A stretch of 36,387 nucleotides of DNA from Mesorhizobium plurifarium (GTDB lineage: Bacteria > Pseudomonadota > Alphaproteobacteria > Rhizobiales > Rhizobiaceae). A program made the position numbers and the translations under genes. This document shows positions 14,817-23,429 of the stretch, one piece after another. Location of the stretch: assembly GCA_000824785.1 (NCBI GenBank), contig CCNB01000012.1:756798-793184 (forward strand). The letters are read 5' to 3'. Numbering within the stretch: the first letter of the stretch is position 1; every line of letters begins with the position of its first letter. A model generated the notes under the pieces. That model saw nothing but the letters and a program-made list of their open reading frames with translations. It had not been told where the DNA came from and did no database searches.

Positions 14817-16387
14817 CAGAGCCTCCCCGCCAGAAGAAAGCCGGAACCGCCGCCAAGGCCGGCGCCCGGATGGGTCGAGGCGCCGATGTGATAGAGGCCC
14901 TTGATGCCGGTCTCGTGGTTTCGGCTTGCCTTGAACGGCCGCCACAGGAAGGACTGGTCGATGGTGGACGAGCCGCCATAGGGATCGCCGCCGACCAGGT
15001 TGATGTTCATCGCCTCGAGATCGGCCGGCGAATAGGCGCGGCGCGCGATCACGCTCTCGCGGAAGCCGTCGACGTGGTTGGCGAGGATCGCCTCGACGCG
15101 GTCGGCATAGGCCTCGCGCAACGCTTCGGTCCAGCGGCCGTCGGCGGGCACTTCGAGCTTGCCCGCGGCATCGCCCTTGATGCGGCGCGGCGCCTCGGGA
15201 AGTTGCAGCCACAGGATCGCCTTGCCTTCCGGGCAGCGCGAGGGATCGAGCGCGTGCGGCTGACCGACGCAGATGGTCGGCACTTCCGGCAGCAGGCCGC
15301 GCACGGCCTCGTTGCAGGCTTTCGAGACACCGTCGAGCCCCGGCGTCAGATGCAGCAGCGCCACCTTGCCGAGGCCCTCGCCGCGCCATGCGGGCGGCTT
15401 GTTCAGGGCGTAGTGGATCTGGAAGTTGCCTTTGCCGTAGCGATAGGACTGCGTGGCTTTTGTTGCCACCTCCGGCGCGTCCTTGCCGAGCAGGCGGCCG
15501 TAGAGCTGCGTCGGCGTGACCGAGCAGATGACGCTCTTTCCCACTGTCAGCGTTTCACCGGAGGCCAGACGCACGCCGGTGGCGCGGCCGCCGGTCTGAA
15601 CGATCGAGGCGGCATCGGCGTTGACGCGGATTTCGCCGCCGCGTTCCTTTATCAGCGCCTCGAAGGCGGCGAGCAGGTTCCTGGCGCCGCCCTTGACGAT
15701 CGGCGCGCCGGCCGCCTCCAGCGCGAAAGCGATGACCTTGGCGATCTGGCCGGAAAAGGCGTCTTCAGGGCCGAGCCCTGCATGCAGCACCCAGGGCGCC
15801 CAGAGCGCGCGGATGAGTTCGGATGCGTAAGTCGTTTCCAGCCAGCCGCGCGCGGGCACCAGCGCCTCGCCCATGAAGGCGGCAAGATCGCGCGGGCCGC
15901 GCCGCCAGGCCTCGCCGGCGATAAGCTTCGTCGTCGGATAGGACCAGAGCGCGCCGCCGAGCAGGCCGAACAGCAGCCCGGCATTGCGCTCGATGCCGCC
16001 GACATCGGTGCCGTGACGGTCGCCATCGCCCGAGGCAATTGCGTTCAGCGCCGCGATGTTGGCTGCGCGGTCGGTGGTTATGACGGCATGGCTGCCGTCG
16101 GGCGTGAGCACGCCTGTCGGCGTGGCGGTGTGGCAGAACTCCAGCCCGTGCCGCGCGAGGTCCTTGCCGAGCGCGGCAAAAGCCGGCGAGGTGATGAACA
16201 GCACGAAGGTCGTGGCCATCACGTCATGGACGAAGCCGGGCGCAGTGACCTCCTCGGTGCGCATGCAGCCGCCGATGCGGTCGTTGCGCTCGAGCACGAG
16301 CACCTTGGCGCCCTTGGCGCCAAGCATGGCCGCGCAGACCAGGGCGTTGATGCCGCTGCCGACGATGATGTGATCGACGTCGCTCAT
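14816..16387 (-). CDS. FAD-dependent oxidoreductase, phytoene-desaturase/PYROXD2-like (paralogue A)
   Basis: A 523-residue flavoprotein. The N-terminal dinucleotide-binding motif reads IIVGSGINALVCAAMLGAKG with VLVLERNDRIGGCMRTEE. The C-terminal FAD segment reads GLYHIGASTHPGAGLGGGSG. It belongs to the CrtI/PYROXD2-like amine-oxidase superfamily; members desaturate or oxidise carbon-carbon or carbon-nitrogen bonds, and most bacterial ones lack an assigned substrate. It follows the cyclase gene by 16 bp and precedes marR with an overlap. A paralogue of similar length is transcribed divergently from 17316. A carotenoid role is unlikely because no crtB/crtE-type gene is nearby. Confidence 0.88.
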   Translation of the reverse strand: MSDVDHIIVGSGINALVCAAMLGAKGAKVLVLERNDRIGGCMRTEEVTAPGFVHDVMATTFVLFITSPAFAALGKDLARHGLEFCHTATPTGVLTPDGSHAVITTDRAANIAALNAIASGDGDRHGTDVGGIERNAGLLFGLLGGALWSYPTTKLIAGEAWRRGPRDLAAFMGEALVPARGWLETTYASELIRALWAPWVLHAGLGPEDAFSGQIAKVIAFALEAAGAPIVKGGARNLLAAFEALIKERGGEIRVNADAASIVQTGGRATGVRLASGETLTVGKSVICSVTPTQLYGRLLGKDAPEVATKATQSYRYGKGNFQIHYALNKPPAWRGEGLGKVALLHLTPGLDGVSKACNEAVRGLLPEVPTICVGQPHALDPSRCPEGKAILWLQLPEAPRRIKGDAAGKLEVPADGRWTEALREAYADRVEAILANHVDGFRESVIARRAYSPADLEAMNINLVGGDPYGGSSTIDQSFLWRPFKASRNHETGIKGLYHIGASTHPGAGLGGGSGFLLAGRL

Positions 16388-16403
16388 CGTCGTGGCCTTG
16401 GCT

Positions 16404-17195
16404 TTAACCCCGAGGCACCAGCGCCAGCGCGCGGATCGGGCTGCCGGTGCCGCGCTCGATCTTGAGCGGAGCGGCGATCAGGATCGCACCCTTCGGCGGC
16501 AGCTGGTCGAGGTTGCACAGGCTGGCGAGGCCATAGCGGTTGGCCTTGTGCATCAGCGTGTGCGCCGGGAACGGCGGCTCCATCCCTCCTGCTTTACCGG
16601 CATCCGTGCCGATCGTCTCCGAACCCCAGCCCTTGATATCCTTACTGATCAAGAACTGGATGGCTTCCGCCGTCGGGCCGGGCGTGTGGGGGCCGGTTTC
16701 GTTGGCGTTGAGGAACTCGGCTTCCGAACCGTTACGCTTGTACCAGTCGGTGCGCATCACCACCCACTCGCCGGGATTGATGGCGCCGTGCTTGGCTTCC
16801 CAGGCCTTGATGTGGTCGACGGTGAGCAGGAAATCGTGGTCCGCCGCGGCTTCCGCCGAGCAGTCGATGACGTTGACCGGGCCGATGAAATTCTGCGCCG
16901 GAATGGTGTCGGTGGCGCCGTCCGGATAGTCCTTGCCGGTGATCCAGTGCTGCGGCGCGTCGAAATGCGTGCCCGAATGCTCGCCGAGCTTCAGCCAGTT
17001 CCAGGCCCACCACGGCCCGTTCTTGTCGTATTTGGAAATCTCATGGATCTCGACCTTCGGCGTGTCGACGGCGAGCTCCGGCGGCAGCTTGATCAGCGGC
17101 GTGTCCGGCCCGAGCGGCGCCGTCAGGTCGACCACCTTGATGGCGCCCGAGAGCAACTGGCCGGCGACCTCGCCGAGGAGTTTCTGCGTATCCAT
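16404..17195 (-). CDS. cyclase-family metal hydrolase (isatin hydrolase / kynurenine formamidase-like)
   Basis: A 263-residue protein with the family metal motif HSGTHFDAPQH (residues 73-83, HxGTHxDxPxH), which binds Mn or Zn in isatin hydrolase and kynurenine formamidase. Other blocks fitting the fold are VVDLTAPLGPDTPLI, GPVNVIDCSAEA, and WVVMRTDWYKRNG with a later IGTDAGKAGG. It is longer than the 210-residue KynB formamidases and closer to isatin-hydrolase size. It is the first gene of the minus-strand operon, with GAGGGAA about 10 nt before ATG. In this setting a role in indole/tryptophan or anthranilate metabolism is plausible, but specificity cannot be read from the motif. Confidence 0.88.
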   Translation of the reverse strand: MDTQKLLGEVAGQLLSGAIKVVDLTAPLGPDTPLIKLPPELAVDTPKVEIHEISKYDKNGPWWAWNWLKLGEHSGTHFDAPQHWITGKDYPDGATDTIPAQNFIGPVNVIDCSAEAAADHDFLLTVDHIKAWEAKHGAINPGEWVVMRTDWYKRNGSEAEFLNANETGPHTPGPTAEAIQFLISKDIKGWGSETIGTDAGKAGGMEPPFPAHTLMHKANRYGLASLCNLDQLPPKGAILIAAPLKIERGTGSPIRALALVPRG

Positions 17196-17256
17196 GGTCT
17201 TTCGTTCCCTCTAGTTCGTGATCATCAAGGCTCGTTGCGGCCCTTAATATACCTAC

Positions 17257-17299
17257 TAGACGAAAACATATGCATCTGCAATTATCTTTAAGCATAAAG
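17257..17299 (+). promoter_or_regulatory. candidate promoter and operator in the divergent FAD-oxidoreductase/cyclase region
   Basis: TAGACG (17257-17262) and AATTAT (17280-17285) are separated by 17 nt, each a 4/6 match to the housekeeping -35 and -10. A perfect inverted repeat CTTTA-AGCA-TAAAG (17286-17299) follows at the expected start of transcription. It stands between the divergent genes starting at 17195 and 17316. The region is clearly AT-rich compared with its surroundings, as expected for a MarR-controlled promoter, but the assignment is tentative. Confidence 0.35.
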
Positions 17300-17315
17300 C
17301 ATTTTGGGGCGGGGC

Positions 17316-18890
17316 GTGAGCGAGTTCGACGCCATCTTTGTCGGGGCGGGCCACAACAGTCTGGCATGCGCCGCGCATTTGGCGCTCAAAGGCTGGAAAA
17401 TAGCGGTTTTCGAGCGCAGCGAGGCAATCGGCGGCGCGGTGCGGACCGCCGAATACACGCTTCCCGGCTTCCGGCACGATTTCGGCGCGATGAATTTGAG
17501 CCTGTTCGCCGGCTCGGCCTTCCACCGGAAATATGCAAATGAATTGAAAAGCCACGGGCTGGAGTTCGCGCCCGTCGCAGACTGTTTCGCCAGCGCCTTC
17601 CCGGACGGGACATGGTTCGGCGTCAGCAACGATCTCGAAAAGACGGCGTCGCGGCTGGCCGCCTTCTCGGCGGCGGACGCAGCCGCATGGCGCAGGCTGG
17701 TCGGCGCCTTCCCAGGCGAGGCCGAGCACCTGTTCCGCCTGCTGGGTTCACCGATGAGCGCAAGAGCGCTGGCCGGTACAGGCTGGAACCTGTGGCGCAA
17801 GAAGGGCATCGCTGGCGCGCTCGATACGACTCGGTTGCTGCTGTCATCGCCGCGCGCGTGGCTCGAGGAGAATTTCGAGACGCCGCATGTGCGCACGACG
17901 CTCGCGGCCTGGGGCATGCATCTCGACTTCGCGCCCGACATCGCCGGGGGCGCCGTGTTCCCCTATCTGGAATCGATGGCCAACCAGAGTTTCGGCATGG
18001 TGCTGGGCAAGGGCGGCGCCGACACCATCATCCGTGCCCTGGCCGGCATGGTGACGGCGGCCGGCGGCAAGATCACGACCGGCGCGGAAATCGCCGAGAT
18101 CATGGTTTCCGGCGGCAAGGCGACCGGGGTCAGGCTGGCATCCGGCGAAACCCATGTCGCGACCAGGGCCGTCATTGCCAGCGTCGCGCCGAAAGCGCTC
18201 CCGGGCAAGCTGCTGCCCAATGGCTCGGGCGACGCCGGCTTCGACGCGGCGATGAAAAAATTCCGGCATGCGCCGGGCACGATGATGATCCATCTGGCGA
18301 TGGACGACCTACCGGGCTGGAGCGCCGGTGCCGAGCTTCGGCAATTCGCCTATGTGCATCTGGCGCCGTCGCTCGACGCCATGTCGCGCGTCTACCAGCA
18401 GGCAATCGCCGGCCTGCTGCCCGATCAGCCCGTGCTCGTGGTCGGTCAGCCGACGGCCGTCGATCCGTCGCGCGCCCCGCAAGGCAAGCATGTGCTGTGG
18501 GTGCAGGTGCGCATGCTGCCGGCGCAGATCCTCGGCGATGCCGCGGGTAAGATCGCGCCGGCGCACTGGGACGCCGTCAAGGACGCCTATGCCGAGCGCG
18601 TGCTCGACATCATCGAGAGCTACGCGCCGGGCCTTCGGCAGAAAATCCTTGGCCGCGCGGTGTTCTCGCCGCTCGACCTCGAGCGCGAGAACCCGAACCT
18701 CGTCGGCGGCGACCAGGTCTGCGGCAGCCATCATCTGGCGCAGAATTTCCTCTTCCGTCCGGCGCGCGGCTTCGCGCGCTGGACCACGCCGGTCTCGAAC
18801 CTCTTCCTCACCGGCGCCGCGACATGGCCCGGCGCCGGGACGGGCGCAGCCTCCGGCTTCATGCTCGCCCAACAGCTGGGAGGAGGTTGA
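17316..18890 (+). CDS. FAD-dependent oxidoreductase, phytoene-desaturase/PYROXD2-like (paralogue B)
   Basis: A 524-residue protein starting at GTG 17316 after GGGGCGGGGC; a TTG four codons earlier is possible. The FAD motif reads IFVGAGHNSLACAAHLALKG with IAVFERSEAIGGAVRTAE, and the C-terminal motif reads NLFLTGAATWPGAGTGAASG. It aligns along its whole length with the divergent paralogue at 14816-16387, including the VVGQPTAVDPSR/VGQPHALDPSR and NPNLVGGDQ/NINLVGGDP blocks. The two may form a heterodimer or act in successive steps on one substrate. It leads the plus-strand unit that continues into the peptide-type ABC importer 95 bp downstream. Confidence 0.88.
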   Translation: MSEFDAIFVGAGHNSLACAAHLALKGWKIAVFERSEAIGGAVRTAEYTLPGFRHDFGAMNLSLFAGSAFHRKYANELKSHGLEFAPVADCFASAFPDGTWFGVSNDLEKTASRLAAFSAADAAAWRRLVGAFPGEAEHLFRLLGSPMSARALAGTGWNLWRKKGIAGALDTTRLLLSSPRAWLEENFETPHVRTTLAAWGMHLDFAPDIAGGAVFPYLESMANQSFGMVLGKGGADTIIRALAGMVTAAGGKITTGAEIAEIMVSGGKATGVRLASGETHVATRAVIASVAPKALPGKLLPNGSGDAGFDAAMKKFRHAPGTMMIHLAMDDLPGWSAGAELRQFAYVHLAPSLDAMSRVYQQAIAGLLPDQPVLVVGQPTAVDPSRAPQGKHVLWVQVRMLPAQILGDAAGKIAPAHWDAVKDAYAERVLDIIESYAPGLRQKILGRAVFSPLDLERENPNLVGGDQVCGSHHLAQNFLFRPARGFARWTTPVSNLFLTGAATWPGAGTGAASGFMLAQQLGGG

Positions 18891-18985
18891 GCCAAAGAGA
18901 TTCCGGGATGGACAAGGCGCGGTTGCCCACCACCCGAATGAAAAAACGCCGCGCGGACAAATGACAACCAACAAGGGGAACGACC

Positions 18986-20515
18986 ATGACCATCAACAGA
19001 CGTGACTTGCTTGGGTATGGCGCCGCGGCGATCGGCGCCGCGACGCTTGGCTTGCCGAGGGCGGCCAAGGCGGCGGACGAACTCACCATCGCGTACAACG
19101 TCAACCTGCCCTCCTGGGACCCGACGACCGGCCCCTCGGCCGTCAACCCGACCATCCAGGGCCTCTATCAGTCGGTGTTCGACCAGATCATCGGCCAGAA
19201 GCCGGACCTTTCCTTCACGCCGGGCTTGCTCACCGAATGGGGCTGGAACGACGACCGCACCAAGGTGATGATGACGGTTCGCGACGGCGTGAAATGGCAT
19301 GACGGCTCGCCCTTCACGGCGGAGGACGTGGTGTGGTCGCTGCAGCGGGCCGGCGACGAGAAGACCGGCAACCCGATCCAGTTCGTCTGGAAGAATGTCA
19401 ACAATTTCAAGATCGACGGCAACAAGATCACCGGCGACGTCGTGCAGTTCGACCCGGTCTATTTCAAATGGATGTCGTTCCTGACGGGCTACATCCTGCC
19501 CAAGGCCTACTACGAGAAGGTCGGCGCGGAAGGCTTCGAGAAGGCGCCGATCGGCACCGGGCCGTATATGGTCGACAAATTCGAGCGCAACGCCTTCCTG
19601 CGGCTGAAGGCCAACCCGCATTACTGGGGCACGAAGCCGGCCTTCGAGAATGTGACGATCAAATTCGTCACCGACGCGGCGAGCCGCGTTGCCGAGATCG
19701 AATCCGGCTCCTCGCAGGTGACGCTCGAAATCCCCTATGAGGAATATGACCGACTGATCGCCAAGGACGGGCTCGCCGGTTCGATCAAGAACGTCTCCGA
19801 CATCGGCATGATCTTCTTCAACGACATCGAGGCGATGCTGGACAAGAATGTCCGCCAGGCGGCGGTGATGGCGGTGGACAAGGAGCTTCTGGTCAAGCGC
19901 CTGCTGCGCGGCTACGGCCTGCCGATCGCGACGCTGGAGACGCCGGAATACGCGGCCTTCGATCCGTCGATCAAGGTCGAGCACAATCCGGACAAGGCCA
20001 AGGAACTGCTCGCCGCATCCGGCTACTCGCCGGAAAAGCCGGTGAAATTCACGATACAGACGACCAAGGGCTTCAAGCCCAAGGACTATGAGATGATCCA
20101 GGCGATCGTCGGCATGTGGCGCAAGGTCGGCATCGAGGCCAAAATCGAGGTCTACGAGATCGCCAAGCACTACGAACTGCGCGCCGCCGACAAGCTGGCA
20201 CCGGCCGCCTTCTACAATTGGGGCAACTCGATCGGCGACCCGACCACCTCGACGGGCTTTGCCATGTACGGCCCGAGCCCGCATTCGGTGTGGGACAGCC
20301 AGGACCTGATCGACATGATCAACCCGCTGTGGGGCGAGAAGGACGAGGCCAAGCGCATCGCCGGCTGGAAGGCCGTCGACAAGTACATCGCCGAGCAGGC
20401 CTATGTGCTGCCGCTGATGCAGTATGCGCAGCCGATCGTGCACTCGAAGAAGGTCAATGTCGTGCAGCACGTGTCCGGCGCGCTGTTGCCGGCGCTGATG
20501 ACGCCGGCCGCCTGA
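18986..20515 (+). CDS. ABC importer substrate-binding protein, peptide/nickel (SBP family 5) type
   Basis: A 509-residue periplasmic binding protein. A twin-arginine-like signal (INRRDLLGYGAAAIGAATLG) ends near AKAAD, so it may use the Tat route. The family-5 pattern is visible in YNVNLPSWDPTTG, VKWHDGSPFTAEDVVWSLQR, APIGTGPYMVDKFERNAFLRLKANPHYWG and a C-terminal AYVLPLMQYAQP. It should capture an oligopeptide or other mid-sized solute for the permeases at 20706-22554 and ATPases at 22551-24246. Context with aromatic catabolic genes suggests the ligand may not be a peptide. AAGGGG lies about 8 nt before the ATG. Confidence 0.93.
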   Translation: MTINRRDLLGYGAAAIGAATLGLPRAAKAADELTIAYNVNLPSWDPTTGPSAVNPTIQGLYQSVFDQIIGQKPDLSFTPGLLTEWGWNDDRTKVMMTVRDGVKWHDGSPFTAEDVVWSLQRAGDEKTGNPIQFVWKNVNNFKIDGNKITGDVVQFDPVYFKWMSFLTGYILPKAYYEKVGAEGFEKAPIGTGPYMVDKFERNAFLRLKANPHYWGTKPAFENVTIKFVTDAASRVAEIESGSSQVTLEIPYEEYDRLIAKDGLAGSIKNVSDIGMIFFNDIEAMLDKNVRQAAVMAVDKELLVKRLLRGYGLPIATLETPEYAAFDPSIKVEHNPDKAKELLAASGYSPEKPVKFTIQTTKGFKPKDYEMIQAIVGMWRKVGIEAKIEVYEIAKHYELRAADKLAPAAFYNWGNSIGDPTTSTGFAMYGPSPHSVWDSQDLIDMINPLWGEKDEAKRIAGWKAVDKYIAEQAYVLPLMQYAQPIVHSKKVNVVQHVSGALLPALMTPAA

Positions 20516-20559
20516 TCGAAATGAGGAGGCGCGGTAGCGTGCCCCCTTCAACGACGCAG

Positions 20560-20679
20560 CCCCCTCATCCGGCCCTTCGGGCCACCTTCTCCCCCAGGGG
20601 AGAAGAGGTCGCCGACGGCTGAGCCAGCCTCTTCTCCCCACCGGGGAGAAGGTGGCCGCGAAGCGGCCGGATGAGGGGG
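20560..20679. repeat. 120-bp palindrome between binding-protein and permease genes
   Basis: CCCCCTCATCCGG (20560-20572) pairs with CCGGATGAGGGGG (20667-20679). The inner blocks CCACCTTCTCCCC and GGGGAGAAGGTGG also pair, as do the GAAGAGG and CCTCTTC segments near the centre. It lies wholly between the binding-protein stop (20515) and the permease start (20706). Such hairpins often protect the upstream, highly expressed part of a transporter mRNA and lower expression of the permease. It resembles dispersed rhizobial palindromes, so it may have been inserted. Confidence 0.82.
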
Positions 20680-20705
20680 AGTCCGTTCAGAGTGATTACG
20701 CGCGC

Positions 20706-21713
20706 ATGCTGCTGCAGAGATTCTTCGTTCGTCTGTTGACGATGCTGGTGACGCTGTTCGGCGTCGCCATCGTCGTCTTCGTCGTCATCCGCGTCGCGCC
20801 CGGCGACCCGATCGCCATGATGCTGCCGCCCGGCGCCAGCAATGACGACATTGCGCGGCTGCGTGCGCTCTACGGGCTCGACAAGTCGATCGTGCAGCAG
20901 TTCTTCATCTGGCTCGCCGGCGTGCTGCATGGCGATTTCGGCACGTCGATCTCGCTGCGCCAGGACGTGCTCGGCCTTGTCTTCAACCGGCTGCCGGCAA
21001 CGCTGGAGCTTGCGACCGTGGCACTGCTGATGGCGGTGGCGATCGGCGCCACCGCAGCAATCCTCGGCGCGCGTTCACGCGGCACGGCGCTCGAAGCCGG
21101 CATCGACATTGCCAGCGGCGCGACGCTCTCCATCCCCGATTTCCTCTGGGGCCTGGTGCTGATCCTGCTCTTCGGCGTGCTGGTGCCCGTCTTCGACATT
21201 TCCGGCCGCGTCTCGCCGCAGCTGGACCTGCCTTTCATCACCCAGTTCTACTTGGTCGAAAGTATCTTGAGACTCCGCTTCGACCTCACCTGGGATCTCA
21301 TCAAGCACATGCTGATGCCGGCCGTTGCCCTGGCGCTGCCGCTGGCGGCGATCATCGCGCAGCTCTTGAAACAGTCGCTGAAGGAAGTTCTCGACCTCGA
21401 CTATGTCGTGCTCGCCCGGGTGAAAGGTTTTTCGGAAACTCAGGTGATCCTGCGCGAGGCGCTGAAGAATGCGGCGCTGCCGACGCTGACGCTGGTCGGC
21501 GTGCAGTTCACCTTCCTCATCGGCGGCACCGTCATCGTCGAGCGGCTGTTTTCCTATGAGGGCCTTGGCAACATGGCGATCGACGCCGTCATCAACCGCG
21601 ACCTGCCGCTGATCCAGGGGATCGTGCTGGTGTTCGCGCTGCTCTTTGTGCTGATCAACCTTGCTGTCGACATGATGTATGCGCTGCTCAATCCGAGACT
21701 GCGTCATGGATGA
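20706..21713 (+). CDS. ABC importer permease, DppB/OppB type
   Basis: A 335-residue inner-membrane permease starting at ATG 20706. The open frame runs back into the palindrome from GTG 20652, but a start inside the repeat is less likely. No strong ribosome site is seen for either. Family features are the N-terminal helix FVRLLTMLVTLFGVAIVVFV followed by RVAPGDPIAMML, YGLDKSIVQQFFIWLAGVLHGDFGTS, and the EAA-like loop DYVVLARVKGFSETQVILREALKNAALP that docks the ATPase. It overlaps the next permease gene by 8 bp. Confidence 0.93.
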   Translation: MLLQRFFVRLLTMLVTLFGVAIVVFVVIRVAPGDPIAMMLPPGASNDDIARLRALYGLDKSIVQQFFIWLAGVLHGDFGTSISLRQDVLGLVFNRLPATLELATVALLMAVAIGATAAILGARSRGTALEAGIDIASGATLSIPDFLWGLVLILLFGVLVPVFDISGRVSPQLDLPFITQFYLVESILRLRFDLTWDLIKHMLMPAVALALPLAAIIAQLLKQSLKEVLDLDYVVLARVKGFSETQVILREALKNAALPTLTLVGVQFTFLIGGTVIVERLFSYEGLGNMAIDAVINRDLPLIQGIVLVFALLFVLINLAVDMMYALLNPRLRHG

Positions 21714-22554
21714 GGCGCGCATCGCCCGACGAGCCTCAAGCCCGCGGCTGTGGCTGGCCGGCGGCTGGCTTCTGCTGGCGCTGCTCGCGGCGATCTTCGC
21801 GCCGCTGGTCGCGCCGCAGGACCCGCTGGCGCAGGACCTGATGCTGGAGCGCCTGCCTCCCTTCTGGCTGGACGGCGCCGAACCCGGCTATTGGCTGGGC
21901 ACCGACAGCCTGGGGCGCGATCTTCTCTCGCGGCTGATCTTCGGCGGACGCATCGCCTTCATCGTCGCTTTCGCGGCGGCGACGTCCGCCTGCCTCATCG
22001 GCTCGGCATTGGGGCTGATCGCCGGCTATTTCGGCGGCTGGGCCGACCGCATCATCTCGCGCATCGTCGATGTCTGGATGGCCTTTCCGCCGGTGCTGTT
22101 CGCGATCCTTCTGGTCGCGGTGCTGGGCACGGGCCTCAGCTCCGTGATCCTCGCCATCGCGATCATCGACTGGACGCGCTTCTGCCGGGTGATCCGCGCC
22201 GAGGCGATGAGCCAGGCGCGCATGGATTATGTCGAGAGCGCGCGCATCGCCGGCTATGGCCGCATCGGCATCATGCTGCGTGAAGTGCTGCCCAATGTGC
22301 TGCCGTCGGTGGTGGCGCTGCTGTCGCTCGAAATGGGCATCGCCGTCATTGTCGAAGCGATCCTCTCCTTCGTCAACCTGTCGATCTCGACCGACGACCC
22401 GACCTGGGGCAGCATCATCGCCGAGGGCCGGCTGTCGATCCACCAGGCCTGGTGGGTGCTGGTGTTCCCGCTGATCACGCTGATCCTCACCGTGCTCTCC
22501 TTCAGCCAGTTCGGCGAAGCGCTGAAGGCGCGTTTCGATCCGGTGCTGCGATGA
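21706..22554 (+). CDS. ABC importer permease, DppC/OppC type
   Basis: A 282-residue second permease. The N-terminal helix (WLAGGWLLLALLAAIFAPLVAP) is followed by QDPLAQDLMLERLPPFW, and the block YWLGTDSLGRDLLSRLIFGGRIAF is the DppC signature. The EAA loop reads DYVESARIAGYGRIGIMLREVLPNVLP. It starts within the end of the upstream permease gene (8-bp overlap) and ends in ATGA with the first ATPase gene, so the four transporter genes after the palindrome are translationally chained. Confidence 0.94.
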   Translation: MDEARIARRASSPRLWLAGGWLLLALLAAIFAPLVAPQDPLAQDLMLERLPPFWLDGAEPGYWLGTDSLGRDLLSRLIFGGRIAFIVAFAAATSACLIGSALGLIAGYFGGWADRIISRIVDVWMAFPPVLFAILLVAVLGTGLSSVILAIAIIDWTRFCRVIRAEAMSQARMDYVESARIAGYGRIGIMLREVLPNVLPSVVALLSLEMGIAVIVEAILSFVNLSISTDDPTWGSIIAEGRLSIHQAWWVLVFPLITLILTVLSFSQFGEALKARFDPVLR

Positions 22555-23429
22555 GCGCGTGCCTCGACATTTGCGAACTCAGCGCCGTGCTGCCCAACGG
22601 CCAGCGCGTGCTGCGCTCGGTGTCGCTCTCTGTCCAGCCGGGCGAAGTGCGCGCGCTGGTTGGCGAAAGCGGCGCCGGCAAGACGATGATCGGCAAGGCG
22701 GTGCTCGGCGTGCTGCCGAAAAGCGTGCGCGTCGTCGAAGGCGAGATGCTGATCGAAGGCGAGGACCTGGGCCGCCTCGATGCCAAGGCGCGGCGCAATC
22801 TAATCGGCGCGCGCACGGCGCTGATCCCGCAGGATCCGCTGACCGCGCTCAACCCGTCGCGCCGCATCGGCGCGCAGATGACCGACCGGCTGGTGCGCAT
22901 CCTCGGCTGGAGCGGCGAGCGGGCCGACCAGCGTATCCGCCAATTGCTCGACGAGGTGCAGATCCGCGACCCTGAGCGCGTGCTGAAGAGCTATCCGCAC
23001 GAGCTCTCCGGCGGCCTGCGGCAGCGCGTGCTGATCGCGGCGGCTTTCGCGGCGGAGCCGAGGCTGATCGTCGCCGACGAGCCGACGACGGCGCTGGACG
23101 TGACGGTGCAGAAGCAGATCCTGCGGCTGATCGCGCAGTTGCAGCGCGAGCATGGCACGGCGATCCTGTTCGTCACCCACGATCTCGGCGTCGTCGCCAA
23201 GATCAGCCAGAAAGTGTCGGTGCTCTATGCCGGCAAGGTGGTGGAGGAGGCCGAGACCGCCCAGCTCTTCGCCGCTCCGCAGCACGCTTATACGCGGGCA
23301 CTGATCGCGGCGACGCCGCGCTACACGGATCCATACGCATCGCTGAAGCCGGTGGACGAGAGCGTGCTTGCCGGGCTCACGGCCGAGATCGCGGCTGCCG
23401 ACAACGACTGGAGGCCCGGCCATGGCTGA
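22551..23429 (+). CDS. ABC importer ATP-binding protein, DppD/OppD type
   Basis: A 292-residue ATPase. Walker A is GESGAGKT, the Q-loop lies in IPQDPLTALNPSRRIG, the signature is LSGGLRQR, Walker B is LIVADEPTTALDV, and the switch His is in FVTHDLGVV. The C-terminal QHAYTRALIAATP extension is typical of peptide-transporter ATPases. Start ATG 22551 overlaps the permease stop (ATGA). It pairs with the ATPase at 23422. Confidence 0.94.
   Translation: MSACLDICELSAVLPNGQRVLRSVSLSVQPGEVRALVGESGAGKTMIGKAVLGVLPKSVRVVEGEMLIEGEDLGRLDAKARRNLIGARTALIPQDPLTALNPSRRIGAQMTDRLVRILGWSGERADQRIRQLLDEVQIRDPERVLKSYPHELSGGLRQRVLIAAAFAAEPRLIVADEPTTALDVTVQKQILRLIAQLQREHGTAILFVTHDLGVVAKISQKVSVLYAGKVVEEAETAQLFAAPQHAYTRALIAATPRYTDPYASLKPVDESVLAGLTAEIAAADNDWRPGHG

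Noticed and set aside
14870..16465. Long plus-strand frames opposite the ior and FAD genes (also 10487-12085 and 11988-13589)
   Set aside because: The opposite strand encodes proteins with clear cofactor motifs; these frames are compositional shadows.
17217..17226. Third GntR operator in the divergent promoter (GTGATCATCA)
   Set aside because: Only one half-site matches; the second half is absent, unlike the two perfect sites near gntR.
18731..20641. 636-codon minus-strand frame
   Set aside because: It lies opposite a recognisable substrate-binding protein gene and has the His/Arg/Asp-rich composition of an antisense frame.
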